Notes: generated by a model from the sequence alone, not told the origin. A stretch of DNA of 64,000 nt from Kiritimatiellota bacterium (GCA_026398415.1 JAPLSY010000084.1:1-64000); one strand, 5' to 3'. Positions 15,167 through 23,656 are shown, numbered from the stretch's first letter. Program-made: numbers and translations.

Positions 15167-15257
15167 GGTCACGTCTCGACAAGCGACAAATCGCATGAGT
15201 GTGTATCAAAAAATGCAAGCAGCGTGAAACCGAAATGTCGAAAGTCGAGACGTGACC
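15167..15257. mobile_element. 91-bp inverted-repeat element related to the MITE pair
   Basis: Perfect 14-bp terminal inverted repeats GGTCACGTCTCGAC and GTCGAGACGTGACC enclose about 63 bp of unrelated core. The ends share the ACG-GTCTC motif with the 100-bp elements on either side, suggesting one family of non-autonomous elements. Confidence 0.75.
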
Positions 15258-15297
15258 ATTTGATCTTTGAAACACATCACATAGGCAAAGGGAAGCG

Positions 15298-16068
15298 ATG
15301 AACATCGAGTCGAAACATGCAACGAGCGAAGCGCTAAGCAAGGTGCCAGAACTAACCCTGGTCTTTTGGATCATTAAGATTATGGCAACCACGCTGGGGG
15401 AGACTGGCGGCGATGCCGTGTCCATGTCAATGGAGTTTGGTTATTTGGTCAGCACGGCAATTTTTGGTTTTCTTTTTATTGGCGCGGTGCTTGTACAGAT
15501 AAAGGCGCCGAAATTCCATCCAGTTATATACTGGGCAACGATTGTTGCCTCAACGACCGTGGGCACGACGCTGGCTGACTACGCAACCAGATCCCTCGGC
15601 ATCGGCTATGCCGGTGGCTCGGCCCTTCTGCTGGCGCTGTTGCTCGGCTCTCTGTTCGTCTGGAAGCGGATGATGGGGTCGGTGGCCGTTGCAGACGTTA
15701 GTTCGCCGCGCTCAGAGTTGTTCTATTGGGTGACGATAATGTTTTCGCAAACGCTGGGAACGGCGTTAGGAGACTGGACTGCCGATACCGCAGGCCTCGG
15801 CTACCTTGGCGCCGCGGCGATCTTTGCCGGTCTCCTGACGATAGTCGTTGTCGCCTATTTCTGGACGAAAATATCTCGGACGACGCTGTTCTGGACGGCG
15901 TTCATTTTGACAAGGCCGCTGGGGGCGGTTGTCGGGGATTTTCTGGACAAACCACTTGCCAATGGCGGGCTTGCCCTCAGCCGATACTCGGCGTCAGCAA
16001 TCCTTGCAGTGTTCATTGTGGCACTTGTCCTGTTACTGCCACACCGCGCCGCAAAGCAAAGTCACTGA
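15298..16068 (+). CDS. COG4705-like polytopic membrane protein
   Basis: A 256-residue inner-membrane protein with about eight hydrophobic segments, resembling COG4705. It has a four-fold internal repeat: KIMATTLGETGGDAVS, STTVGTTLADYATRSLGIGY, SQTLGTALGDWTADTAGLGY and TRPLGAVVGDFLDKPLANGG. Each contains T-x-G-x-x-x-x-D at the start of a membrane segment. Regularly placed acidic residues inside the membrane suggest cation or solute transport, but that is inference. It is flanked by two copies of the 100-bp MITE-like element. Confidence 0.75.
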   Translation: MNIESKHATSEALSKVPELTLVFWIIKIMATTLGETGGDAVSMSMEFGYLVSTAIFGFLFIGAVLVQIKAPKFHPVIYWATIVASTTVGTTLADYATRSLGIGYAGGSALLLALLLGSLFVWKRMMGSVAVADVSSPRSELFYWVTIMFSQTLGTALGDWTADTAGLGYLGAAAIFAGLLTIVVVAYFWTKISRTTLFWTAFILTRPLGAVVGDFLDKPLANGGLALSRYSASAILAVFIVALVLLLPHRAAKQSH

Positions 16069-16074
16069 AAAATG

Positions 16075-16177
16075 AGGACGCGTCTCAACATATAACAAAT
16101 AAGGGGGCGACAATAGAAAGCGGGGTATGATGAAACAAGAGCATGATCGGTAAATGTTACAAGTTGAGACACGTCCC
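16075..16177. mobile_element. 103-bp MITE-like element, copy 2
   Basis: Second copy of the element at 14985-15084: AGGACGCGTCTCAA at the left, TTGAGACACGTCCC at the right, and a core with a few substitutions and a 3-bp length change. It begins 6 bases after the stop of the membrane-protein gene. Confidence 0.85.
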
Positions 16178-16219
16178 TAATTAGAGTCGAAAAACAAAGC
16201 AAAGCAGGAAGGATAAAAC

Positions 16220-17233
16220 ATGATAAATGACAATCAAACGGTAAGTGTTTCTGATTTTAAAGACCGGACGACTGGCCTGGTTGTATTCGGAATCCTCGAG
16301 ATTATTTTGGGCACGATCTGTGCGCTCATAGTGCCCTTGATGATATTCAGCATGTTTGTATCGGCCGGTCTTCACAAGGGTTCTACGCCACCCGTGGGTG
16401 CCAGCACGATGCTGCCGGGTATTCTAATCTACGTCCTGATGGCGGTTTGGTTCATCTGGATGGGGATCGGGTCTATTAAGGCCCGACGGTGGGCCAGAGC
16501 GCTGTGGCTCGTTTCATCGTGGTTTTGGCTCATCAGCGGGATAATGGGACTGGTTTTCATGCTGGTGTTTCTGCCCAACATGTACGACCAGATGGGCAAG
16601 AGCGGGCAGATGACCCAGCAGATAGTCGCCATCATGAAATACACAATGATCGGGTTCATGGTGGTTTTCTATGTCATCATACCCGGTACGCTTGTGTTTT
16701 TCTACGGAAGCAAGCACGTAAAGGCAACCTGTGAGCGGAAGGATCCAAAAATTCGTTGGACCGACCGATGCCCCTTGCCGGTTCTCGCTGTGAGCCTTAT
16801 ATCTGGATTCTCGGCGGCCAGCATACTGCTTATGGGATTCTACGGGTGGACCTTTCCGTTCTTTGGATTGATTTTGACCGGCATAGCCGGTGCGGGAGTC
16901 GCTTTCGTCAGCATGTTGTTGCATGGCTATGTGGCCTGGGGTACCTACAGATTGAGCGTCAAGGCATGGTGGTGCGCGGTGGTGCTGACAATTGCCTGGG
17001 GCATATCAATGGGTATCACCTTCTCGCGTGTGACTTTGATGGAATTCTATGAGAAGATGAATTTTTCCGCCCAACTATTGGAGAACATAAAGCAGTTCGC
17101 TCAGCCAGCATCCTTGATGGTTCAGCTCTCCGTGCTCTGGTTTATTGTCGTCCTGGCATACCTGCTTTATACGAAAAAATACTTCATACCGCCTACTGAA
17201 CAACGGAGCATTTTACCAGGCGAGCGTATCTGA
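16220..17233 (+). CDS. Polytopic membrane protein, unknown function
   Basis: A 337-residue protein with about eight hydrophobic segments, including LVVFGILEIILGTICALIVPLMI, LIYVLMAVWFIWMGIG, FWLISGIMGLVFMLVFLP, TMIGFMVVFYVIIPGTLVFF and LSVLWFIVVLAYLLY near the end. No family is recognised. The start is ATG with GGAAGG 8 bases upstream. AT-rich relative to the flanking chromosome, like its island neighbours. Confidence 0.7.
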   Translation: MINDNQTVSVSDFKDRTTGLVVFGILEIILGTICALIVPLMIFSMFVSAGLHKGSTPPVGASTMLPGILIYVLMAVWFIWMGIGSIKARRWARALWLVSSWFWLISGIMGLVFMLVFLPNMYDQMGKSGQMTQQIVAIMKYTMIGFMVVFYVIIPGTLVFFYGSKHVKATCERKDPKIRWTDRCPLPVLAVSLISGFSAASILLMGFYGWTFPFFGLILTGIAGAGVAFVSMLLHGYVAWGTYRLSVKAWWCAVVLTIAWGISMGITFSRVTLMEFYEKMNFSAQLLENIKQFAQPASLMVQLSVLWFIVVLAYLLYTKKYFIPPTEQRSILPGERI

Positions 17234-17313
17234 AGTGGCAACCAGCGCCTGTAATTTGTCTGGTGAGCAAGGGTCACATCAACGCTGACGTTAACAATAA
17301 AAGGAAAAATAAC

Positions 17314-17712
17314 ATGACAAAGACAAAGCAATTAGTGAGCACGGTTATGGGGCTGGCGTGTGTAGGTCTCCTGCTGTCGGCATCGGCAGGCATGGCGGCA
17401 AATCCCGATGAACCGGTTCGACCAGTCTTGGACAAGCTCCTCAAGGCAGTAGAAGCAAACGATTACAAAAGTTTCGTGGCCGATGGCACCGATGCGTTCA
17501 AAACCGGCATAACGAAACAAATGTTTGAAAGTGTCAGCAAACAAATGCTACCGCGCATGAAAAAGGGGTATACTTGTTTTTATCTGGGAGACCTGAAACA
17601 ACAAGGCATGTCAGTGTATCTCTGGAAACTGGTTTACAAAGACGGGGAGAACGACACCTTGGCAAAACTGGTGCTCACCGGCGACAAGGTGGCTGGTTTT
17701 TGGCTTCAATAG
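17314..17712 (+). CDS. Small exported protein with signal peptide
   Basis: A 132-residue protein. I start at the ATG at 17314, preceded by AAAGGA, because it gives a clean signal peptide: positive MTKTKQ, a hydrophobic core VMGLACVGLLLSASAG and a cleavage site around GMAAN. The mature part (VRPVLDKLLKAVEANDYKSFVADGTDAFK...LVLTGDKVAGFWLQ) resembles small periplasmic NTF2/DUF3887-like domains, but I would not assign a family. Last of three apparently co-directional island genes. Confidence 0.7.
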   Translation: MTKTKQLVSTVMGLACVGLLLSASAGMAANPDEPVRPVLDKLLKAVEANDYKSFVADGTDAFKTGITKQMFESVSKQMLPRMKKGYTCFYLGDLKQQGMSVYLWKLVYKDGENDTLAKLVLTGDKVAGFWLQ

Positions 17713-17825
17713 CCTCTCCAGTCACTCCGGACAAGCTGGCGCGGGATAAGGGTCACGCGCATGGCCCCCGCATAGCATGCAAACCGCCGGGCGGCAATGC
17801 GACAATCAATCAAGGGCAATTGATC

Positions 17826-18356
17826 ATGAATAGAAAGCCACCCCGTCAGATTAAAAAACAAACACTGATTAAATATATTGCCCAAGCCGTCAAGCTGGGC
17901 GCGTTGGAGGCAAGGCTGATTGCAACTGCTTCGGTCGTCACCGGCCAGTGGGTCCGAATGAAATGCCAGTACGGCTGCGATGGTTATGGGCAATGCCTCA
18001 CCTGTCCGCCCTATGCACCCGCACCGGAGACGACGGCAAAAATGCTGAAGGAATATTGCCGGGCAATTCTCATCCGCGGCAACGATCACACCGATATCAG
18101 CGCGGTTGCGGTCAAGCTCGAGCGCCTGATTTTCCTGGATGGTTATTACAAGGCTTTTGCGTTTGGTGCGGGACCTTGCCGGCTATGTTCCGCATGCAAC
18201 CTGAAAGCCTGCACGCATGCCTACAAAGCCCGGCCGGCCATGGAAGCCAGCGGCATCGATGTTTACCAAACGGCGCACAACAACGGCTACCCGATTAAGG
18301 TCGTCACCGATCAAAGTTGCCGCCAGAATTATTACAGCCTGGTATTGATTGAATAA
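17826..18356 (+). CDS. DUF2284 predicted metal-binding protein
   Basis: A 176-residue cytosolic protein. The cysteine pattern RMKCQYGCDGYGQCLTCPPYAPAPETT, followed later by GPCRLCSACNLKACTHAYKARPAMEASGIDVYQTAHNNGYPI, is characteristic of DUF2284 proteins, thought to bind an iron-sulfur cluster or zinc. Biochemical function unknown. The start is ATG at 17826 in a frame that opens earlier. It is the last gene before the tRNA-Arg gene that anchors the island. Confidence 0.85.
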   Translation: MNRKPPRQIKKQTLIKYIAQAVKLGALEARLIATASVVTGQWVRMKCQYGCDGYGQCLTCPPYAPAPETTAKMLKEYCRAILIRGNDHTDISAVAVKLERLIFLDGYYKAFAFGAGPCRLCSACNLKACTHAYKARPAMEASGIDVYQTAHNNGYPIKVVTDQSCRQNYYSLVLIE

Positions 18357-18508
18357 ATCAAACCTAGCCAGGCGAAGAGTAGATCAGGGGCATGATGTGA
18401 CATCACCAGTCACTGCGGGCGGAAGGGCGCCCGGCAGTAGAGCCTCCCTGTGGTTGGCACACTGCAGGGCAGCCACGCAGCGTGTTCGCGCCTGCGATCT
18501 CTGCTGCA

Positions 18509-18585
18509 TGGCGTACCTGGCAGGAGTTGAACCTGCAACCTTCTGATCCGTAGTCAGATGCTCTGTCCAGTTGAGCTACAGGTAC
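18509..18585 (-). tRNA. tRNA-Arg(ACG)
   Basis: A full cloverleaf on the minus strand: acceptor GTACCTG/CAGGTAC, D-arm GCTCAACTGGACAGAGC, anticodon arm TCTGA-CTACGGA-TCAGA with anticodon ACG, T-arm GCAGGTTCAACTCCTGC, discriminator G and an encoded CCA. ACG is the usual arginine anticodon later edited to ICG. Its 3' end is the inner border of the putative island. Confidence 0.95.
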
Positions 18586-18688
18586 AGCGGAAGACAACAG
18601 AAAATATCTTATTCGGAAGCAATTGCAAACAGATTATGCTGCCATAGCGATCCAAAGCAGGCTATATTCTGAGTTTGACCAATAAAAT

Positions 18689-18761
18689 CGGGGCGAGGAG
18701 ATTTGAACTCCTGACCTTTTGCACCCCAAGCAAACGCGCTACCAGTCTGCGCTACGCCCCG
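18689..18761 (-). tRNA. tRNA-Pro(GGG)
   Basis: A full cloverleaf on the minus strand: acceptor CGGGGCG/CGCCCCG, D-arm GCGCAGACTGGTAGCGC, anticodon arm TTTGC-TTGGGGT-GCAAA with anticodon GGG, T-arm AGGAGTTCAAATCTCCT and discriminator A. CCA is not encoded, unlike the Gly, Arg and His tRNAs in this window, so it must be added by a nucleotidyltransferase. Confidence 0.93.
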
Positions 18762-18942
18762 CAAAAAACGATATAAAATCGGGAGGGGATTTAGATGAAT
18801 TGGTCAGAACGGTATCATGGTCCCGCGGGGCTGTCAATGGCAGGAAATGGAAGGAAATCCCCGACCTGCGTAGTCCGTCAGCCGATGGACAAAGCCGGTT
18901 CATCGCCCCGATTTTTAACCGTAAATTAAACAGGAGGTTGTC

Positions 18943-19446
18943 ATGCGTTACGCGTCTGTGACAGTGGCGGTGGTTTTGGCATCGGTGACATTGGCACTGG
19001 CCGGCGAACAGGAGCAACCCCAGGCACCCAAGGCAACAACGGCGGCGCCGGCAATCACCAAGGAACAGATGGTCAAGTTCGTCGAAGAAGCCGCCGCCTA
19101 CGTCAAGGAGGTCGGACGGGAAGCGGCCTTGAAGGAGTTTTCCAACCGCAAGGGCAAATTTGTGCGCGCAAAGGGCGAGCTCTACATTTACGCCTACGAC
19201 TTCAAGTGCGTATGCCTGGCGCATGGTTTCACACCCGATCTTGTCGGCCAGAACCTGACCGAAAAGAAAGACAACCATGGTTCGCTGGTTATCCAGAAAC
19301 TGCGCGACACCGCCAAGAACGGCAAGGGATTTGTCGAGTTCGGGTGGACAGACCCGGCCACCGGCAAGGAAGGCCACAAGCTCGGTTACGTTGTCAAGAT
19401 TGACGATTCGCTCTGGCTGGGTTCCGGCATCTATTTGCAGCGCTGA
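18943..19446 (+). CDS. Exported single Cache-like domain protein
   Basis: A 167-residue protein with a signal peptide (MRYASVTVAVVLASVTLALAG) and a stand-alone ligand-binding domain of the Cache_2 type: VEEAAAYVKEVGREAALKEFSNRKGKFVRAKGELYIYAYDFKCVCLAHGFTPDLVGQNL, then GFVEFGWTDPATGKEGHKLGYVVKIDDSLWLGSGIY. Such domains usually sit in chemoreceptors or kinases; free-standing secreted ones may bind small carboxylates. It has a strong ribosome site AGGAGGT 6 bases before the ATG. It converges on the SIMPL-domain gene, 23 bp away. Confidence 0.85.
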   Translation: MRYASVTVAVVLASVTLALAGEQEQPQAPKATTAAPAITKEQMVKFVEEAAAYVKEVGREAALKEFSNRKGKFVRAKGELYIYAYDFKCVCLAHGFTPDLVGQNLTEKKDNHGSLVIQKLRDTAKNGKGFVEFGWTDPATGKEGHKLGYVVKIDDSLWLGSGIYLQR

Positions 19447-19469
19447 AACTCGACCGGCGGCGGAGTATT

Positions 19470-20207
19470 TTAGCGAACCGGTTCGATGGCGTATTCCAGC
19501 GTGACCACGGCCTTGGCGGTTTTCTCAATCGTGGCGGTGTCGTACACACCGCATCCGGAAGTATCGGTCGAGTGCCGCTCGGTGATCTGCAGAACACCCT
19601 GCTGGGCTGAGATCAGCGCCCCCACCCTGCCCTGGCTGTTTTCCGCCAGAACGACGGCCCGGCGATAGGCATCGCAAGTCGCCTTGGCCAGTAGCGCAAG
19701 CTTGGTGGCGGGAAGCGTGGAGACATAAAATTCCGGCGGCGTGACACTGAGATCAATCCCTTCCTTGATTAAATCGGAGATCGTGATGGATACGTCGCGG
19801 ATAGCCGCAACATTGCTGGAGGTAACGGCAATCCACTGCGAGAGATCATAGTATTCGATTTCGTTGGTTTCCTTGCCCTGGGCATCGCGCTTGACCACCT
19901 TCGCGATCTGGATGGTTTGAGCGGCTATATCCGCGACCGGAAATTGTTTCTGCTGGAGATAGGCCAGTACACGGTCCCGGCTGGCCTGCAGTTTAGCGTG
20001 CGCCTCTTGCAGGCTGACGCCCCGAACACTGCAGGCGCAGGTAAACTTGCCGATATCCGAGACCACGTCTTGCTCGGCATAGCCTTTCACCGTAATGGCC
20101 TGCTCATGCCGGACCCGCACAAACAGCTTGGACACCACAGCCGCCGACAGGATCATGCCCAGCGCCAGGATTAGCGCCACAAGCGATAAGCGTACTCCAT
20201 GATTCAT
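19470..20207 (-). CDS. SIMPL (DUF541) domain protein, membrane-anchored
   Basis: A 245-residue protein with one N-terminal hydrophobic segment (LSLVALILALGMILSAAVV) followed by a SIMPL domain: ITVKGYAEQDVVSDIGKFTCACSVRG at the first strand, SRDRVLAYLQQKQFPVADI, IEYYDLSQWIAVTSSNVAAIRDVS and AVVLAENSQGRVGALISAQQGVLQI. The domain is periplasmic in known homologs and its biochemical role is not settled. It lies 12 bases downstream of gltA on the same strand and is likely co-transcribed. Confidence 0.87.
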   Translation of the reverse strand: MNHGVRLSLVALILALGMILSAAVVSKLFVRVRHEQAITVKGYAEQDVVSDIGKFTCACSVRGVSLQEAHAKLQASRDRVLAYLQQKQFPVADIAAQTIQIAKVVKRDAQGKETNEIEYYDLSQWIAVTSSNVAAIRDVSITISDLIKEGIDLSVTPPEFYVSTLPATKLALLAKATCDAYRRAVVLAENSQGRVGALISAQQGVLQITERHSTDTSGCGVYDTATIEKTAKAVVTLEYAIEPVR

Positions 20208-20219
20208 AACTCTTTACCC

Positions 20220-21521
20220 TCAGCCCTGTTTCCTGGAGATCCGTTTATCGATTGGCTCGTAATGTCGCTTGGACTGCCCGATATAGACCTGGCGCGGCCG
20301 CACGATCTTGAAGCTTGCGGTGTGCACCATTTCCCGCCACTGGGCCAGCCAACCCGGCACCCGGCCGATGGCAAAGAGAACCGTGAACATATCGTAGGGA
20401 ATACCCACCGCTTTCAGGATCAGGCCGGAATAGAAATCCACGTTCGGATAGAGATTGCGCTCGACAAAGTATTCGTCCTTCAGCGCCAGTTCCTCAATCT
20501 TCAGGGCAATATCGAACAGCGGATTGGAAACGCCCGGCTTGTTAAGCAATTTATGACAAGCCTGCTTGAGAATCTTGGCCCGCGGATCAAAGCTCTTGTA
20601 GACCCGATGCCCAAACCCCATGAGCCGTTCCTTGCTGGTCTTGTTCTTGGCCCGGTTAATGAAGCCCTTGGGATCAGCACCGGTCGCCAGGATGTGCTCC
20701 AGCATGTGGATGACTTCCTGATTGGCGCCGCCGTGGCGCGGACCCCATAACGCGGAAATCCCCGCCGAAATCACGGAATAAATATTTGACAGACTGGACC
20801 CGACCAGCCGCACCGTGGAGGCACTGCAGTTCTGCTCGTGGTCGGCGTGCAGGATCAGGAACAATTCCACCGCCCGCACGATGTCCGGATCCTGCCGGTA
20901 ATCCTTGACCGGCGAGGAAAACATCATATTCAGGAAATTCTCCACGTAGCGCAGTTTGAACGACGGATATACCGTCGGCTCCCCGATGGATTTCTTGTAG
21001 GAAAAAGCCGCCACCGTGCGCACCTGGGAAATCAGGTTGGCCATGAACTGTTCTTCGGCGTCCGGGTCCATGATATCCGGTACGGGGTAAAACGTGGAAA
21101 GCGATGCCACCATGGTGGCCAGGATGCCCATCGGGTGCGCGTATTTCGGGAAAGCCACAAAGAAGTGGCGCATGTCTTCGTGGATCAGCGACGATTCATT
21201 CAGCCGGTTGGAAAAAACCGACAGCTCGTCTTTCGCCGGCAGTTCGCCGTGAATCAGGAGATAGGCGGTTTCCACGAACGTGGATTTTTCGGCCAACTCC
21301 TCAATGGGATAGCCCCGGTAGAGCAGAATGCCCTTCTCGCCGTCAATGTAGGTAATCCGGCTCAGGCAACTGCCCGTGTTGCCCAGGCTGGTATCGAGCG
21401 TGATCAGGCCAGCCTGCTCCCGCAGACCCGTAATATCAATGGCCCGTTCACCCTGGGTACCCTTGACAATCGGGAACAAGTGCTCTTTCCCGTCAATAAT
21501 AAGTTTAGCCGAGTCTGACAT
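20220..21521 (-). CDS. gltA: Citrate synthase
   Basis: Condenses acetyl-CoA and oxaloacetate to citrate at the entry of the TCA cycle. The 433-residue protein has the small N-terminal beta domain of the Gram-negative type (LIIDGKEHLFPIVKGTQGERAIDI), then SCLSRITYIDGEKGILLYRGYPIEELA, the active-site histidines in LHADHEQNCSASTVRLVGSS and ALWGPRHGGANQEV, GFGHRVYKSFDPRAKI and the late FYSGLILKAVGIP. Length and motifs are complete. It could work together with the pyruvate dehydrogenase genes in this window. Confidence 0.96.
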   Translation of the reverse strand: MSDSAKLIIDGKEHLFPIVKGTQGERAIDITGLREQAGLITLDTSLGNTGSCLSRITYIDGEKGILLYRGYPIEELAEKSTFVETAYLLIHGELPAKDELSVFSNRLNESSLIHEDMRHFFVAFPKYAHPMGILATMVASLSTFYPVPDIMDPDAEEQFMANLISQVRTVAAFSYKKSIGEPTVYPSFKLRYVENFLNMMFSSPVKDYRQDPDIVRAVELFLILHADHEQNCSASTVRLVGSSLSNIYSVISAGISALWGPRHGGANQEVIHMLEHILATGADPKGFINRAKNKTSKERLMGFGHRVYKSFDPRAKILKQACHKLLNKPGVSNPLFDIALKIEELALKDEYFVERNLYPNVDFYSGLILKAVGIPYDMFTVLFAIGRVPGWLAQWREMVHTASFKIVRPRQVYIGQSKRHYEPIDKRISRKQG

Positions 21522-21689
21522 GGTGCGATTTGCGACCCTCCTCCGCCCTCGCTCCGCTCGTGGCTACGGAGGGCAAGTTGCTGACCTCCGACCTCTGCAA
21601 CGATAGGAGGATGCATCGGCCGGTGCAAGTAAAAAATATTTTTTTCGTTCTGGTTTTCATTGGCGGGTTAGGATATGCTTGCTCCCGCG

Positions 21690-22685
21690 ATGAATACAAA
21701 GCCCCCTCTTTACCCGTTAATGTTCAAGCCGGTCTATAAGAATTATATCTGGGGCGGGGACCGGATTGCCCGCCGCTACGGCCGGTCCTTGCCGCCCGGT
21801 ATTTACGCCGAATCCTGGGAAATCACCGACCGGGCCGAGGGCATCAACGTGGTTGTCAACGGCTCCCTGGCCGGCAAGGATATCCACGAATTGACCCAAA
21901 CCTACGGGGCCGAACTGCTGGGACGCCCGCTGGAACGCTTTCCACTGTTGATCAAACTGATTGACTCCAAGGAGCGCCTTAGCGTACAGGTGCATCCGGA
22001 TGAAGCCGCCGCCAAGGCGGTGGGCGGCGAAGCGAAAGCCGAAATGTGGTATATGCTGGATGCGGACCCGGGCGCCGAAGTGTTCGTCGGGTTTCAACCC
22101 GGCGTGAATGAAGGCCGGTTCCGGGAATCCCTGGCGGCCGGCCGGGTGGGAGATTTGCTCAAACAAGTGAGCGTACATCAGGGGGACGTGATCTACATCC
22201 CCGGCGGCTGTGTCCATACCATCGGCGCGGGCGCACTTATACTGGAAGTCCAGCAGAATTCCGATACAACCTACCGCGTATTCGACTGGGACCGGGTCGG
22301 TTCGAATGGTAAGCCGCGCGAACTGCACATTGAACAGGCAATGAAAGTCATCCAGTGGCAAGGCATTACCGCCTCCCACCAGTCCATGCCATCGGTACCC
22401 GCCGAGACGCCCCAAAAAGGCAACAGCATCGTGGAACGCTTGCGCACGCCCTATTTCCGATTCGAGGAATTGACCGTGGCCGGCATGCTGGATTGTCCGC
22501 TGGACAACCACAGTTTCCACGCTCTATTCCTGGAGAAAGGGCTGGTACGGATCAAGTCGGGGAGCGTGCTGGTGGATGTAACCCCGGGAAACACGATCCT
22601 TATGCCGGACTGCCTCAAGGAATACGAGATGGCCAACCTTGATACTACCGGCGCCAGCAGGCTACTGCGCATCAGCCTGCCTTAA
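21690..22685 (+). CDS. manA: Class I mannose-6-phosphate isomerase
   Basis: A zinc enzyme interconverting mannose-6-phosphate and fructose-6-phosphate. The sequence is of the short, Bacillus-like type: LMFKPVYKNYIWGGDRIARRYG, ESWEITDRAEGINVV, FPLLIKLIDSKERLSVQVHPDEAAA (zinc-binding His), AEMWYMLDADPGAEVFVGFQPG, IYIPGGCVHTIGAGALILEVQQNSDTTYRVFDWDR. The start is uncertain: ATG at 21690 is used, and 21675 and 21720 are in frame, none with a well-placed ribosome site. Its 3' end overlaps the convergent ROK gene by 14 bases. Confidence 0.93.
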   Translation: MNTKPPLYPLMFKPVYKNYIWGGDRIARRYGRSLPPGIYAESWEITDRAEGINVVVNGSLAGKDIHELTQTYGAELLGRPLERFPLLIKLIDSKERLSVQVHPDEAAAKAVGGEAKAEMWYMLDADPGAEVFVGFQPGVNEGRFRESLAAGRVGDLLKQVSVHQGDVIYIPGGCVHTIGAGALILEVQQNSDTTYRVFDWDRVGSNGKPRELHIEQAMKVIQWQGITASHQSMPSVPAETPQKGNSIVERLRTPYFRFEELTVAGMLDCPLDNHSFHALFLEKGLVRIKSGSVLVDVTPGNTILMPDCLKEYEMANLDTTGASRLLRISLP

Positions 22686-23634
22686 GTCCTTCCGCAGCCA
22701 CCGCGATCGCGCCCAAGTCCCCGATATTCGCGCTCAACGCGCTGGTTTCAATCCGGCAGGCGTCCAAAGCCGCCCCCCAGGCAAATCGGCGCAAACATGC
22801 TTTCAGCGGAACCATCAGGAAATCGCCGGTCTGGCAGGCAATCGTACCGAGCACCACCATGTCCGGATTCAGGACCATGATGACAATCCCGATGCCCTGC
22901 GCCAAGCGCTCCACGTAAGCCTGCCATTCGCGAACGGCGAAGGGATCCTGTTCGCGCGCCGCCTCGACAAATAGTTTGAAATCAATGGCCGCCAGCCGGC
23001 CGCCGGCTTTCGCCGTGAGCGCCGTGGCAATGCCTTCGGCGGCGATCTTTTGCTGGAGCCGCAAACTGACACTGCGGCCGCCGCAATACACCTCGAAACA
23101 GCCGCGTAATCCGCACGAGCACGGCGGCCCCTGCGGGTCAAGGACGAAGTGCCCCACCTCCCCGGCCATATCGGTGGCCCCCTGCACGAGACGACCGTTG
23201 ACGATAACCCCGCCACCCATGCCCGTGCTGTGCGTCAGGTAAACCAGGTTGGCGACGCCACGCCCGCGCCCGAAATGGTATTCCGCCAGCGCGCAGGCAT
23301 TGGCATCGTTGTTCATAAAGACCGGCCGGTGGAAGGCCTCCGTGAAATACGACACAACCGGTACAAAATCCCAGCCGGGCATATTGGGCGGCGCCAGCAT
23401 GGCCCCCCGCTTGACGTCCACCGGACCGGGCGCCGCGATGCCCACGGCGCCGACATCCGACAGGCCGCTTTGCGCCATGACCTCACGGGCCAGAACCATC
23501 ATTCTTTCAAGGACCTTGTCAGGACCTTCCTCAGGACGGGTGGTCATGCGTCGCTCCAGCACCAGTTGTCCGGATTCCGTGCCGATACACACGGAGGTTT
23601 TTGTCCCGCCGATATCAATACCCAGGATATGCAT
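22672..23634 (-). CDS. ROK family sugar kinase (glucokinase-like)
   Basis: A 320-residue ROK protein with no N-terminal DNA-binding domain, hence a kinase rather than a NagC/Mlc-type repressor. GIDIGGTKTSVCIG is the ATP phosphate-binding strand at the start, VGIAAPGPVD and NNDANACALAEYHFG follow, STGMGGGVIVNGRLV is the second phosphate motif, and GPPCSCGLRGCFEVYCGG carries the zinc-binding cysteines. The start is ATG 23634 with AAAGGA upstream. Neighbouring manA suggests a shared role in hexose entry. Confidence 0.9.
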   Translation of the reverse strand: MHILGIDIGGTKTSVCIGTESGQLVLERRMTTRPEEGPDKVLERMMVLAREVMAQSGLSDVGAVGIAAPGPVDVKRGAMLAPPNMPGWDFVPVVSYFTEAFHRPVFMNNDANACALAEYHFGRGRGVANLVYLTHSTGMGGGVIVNGRLVQGATDMAGEVGHFVLDPQGPPCSCGLRGCFEVYCGGRSVSLRLQQKIAAEGIATALTAKAGGRLAAIDFKLFVEAAREQDPFAVREWQAYVERLAQGIGIVIMVLNPDMVVLGTIACQTGDFLMVPLKACLRRFAWGAALDACRIETSALSANIGDLGAIAVAAEGLKAG

Positions 23635-23656
23635 GCTGCGTAATCCTTTAATAAAT

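Larger units (their letters stand above)
14901..15297. other. 397-bp intergenic region dominated by MITE-like elements
   Basis: No gene is seen. It holds the element at 14985-15084 and a second inverted-repeat element at 15167-15257. The last bases give AAAGGGAAG as ribosome site for the next gene. Confidence 0.7.
14122..18528 (-). mobile_element. Probable 4.4-kb genomic island at tRNA-Arg(ACG)
   Basis: Direct repeats of the tRNA-Arg 3' end (14122-14140 and 18510-18528) bracket the region, the layout left by tRNA-targeting integrative elements. Inside are a BrnT/BrnA pair, three AT-richer membrane or exported proteins, a DUF2284 protein and three MITE-like elements. No integrase gene was found, so it would be a decayed or passively mobilised element. 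Everything outside the repeats is housekeeping-like and GC-richer. Confidence 0.55.

Noticed and set aside
14122-18528. An integrase or transposase gene in the tRNA-Arg island
   Set aside because: All open frames were checked by eye; none has tyrosine or serine recombinase or DDE motifs.
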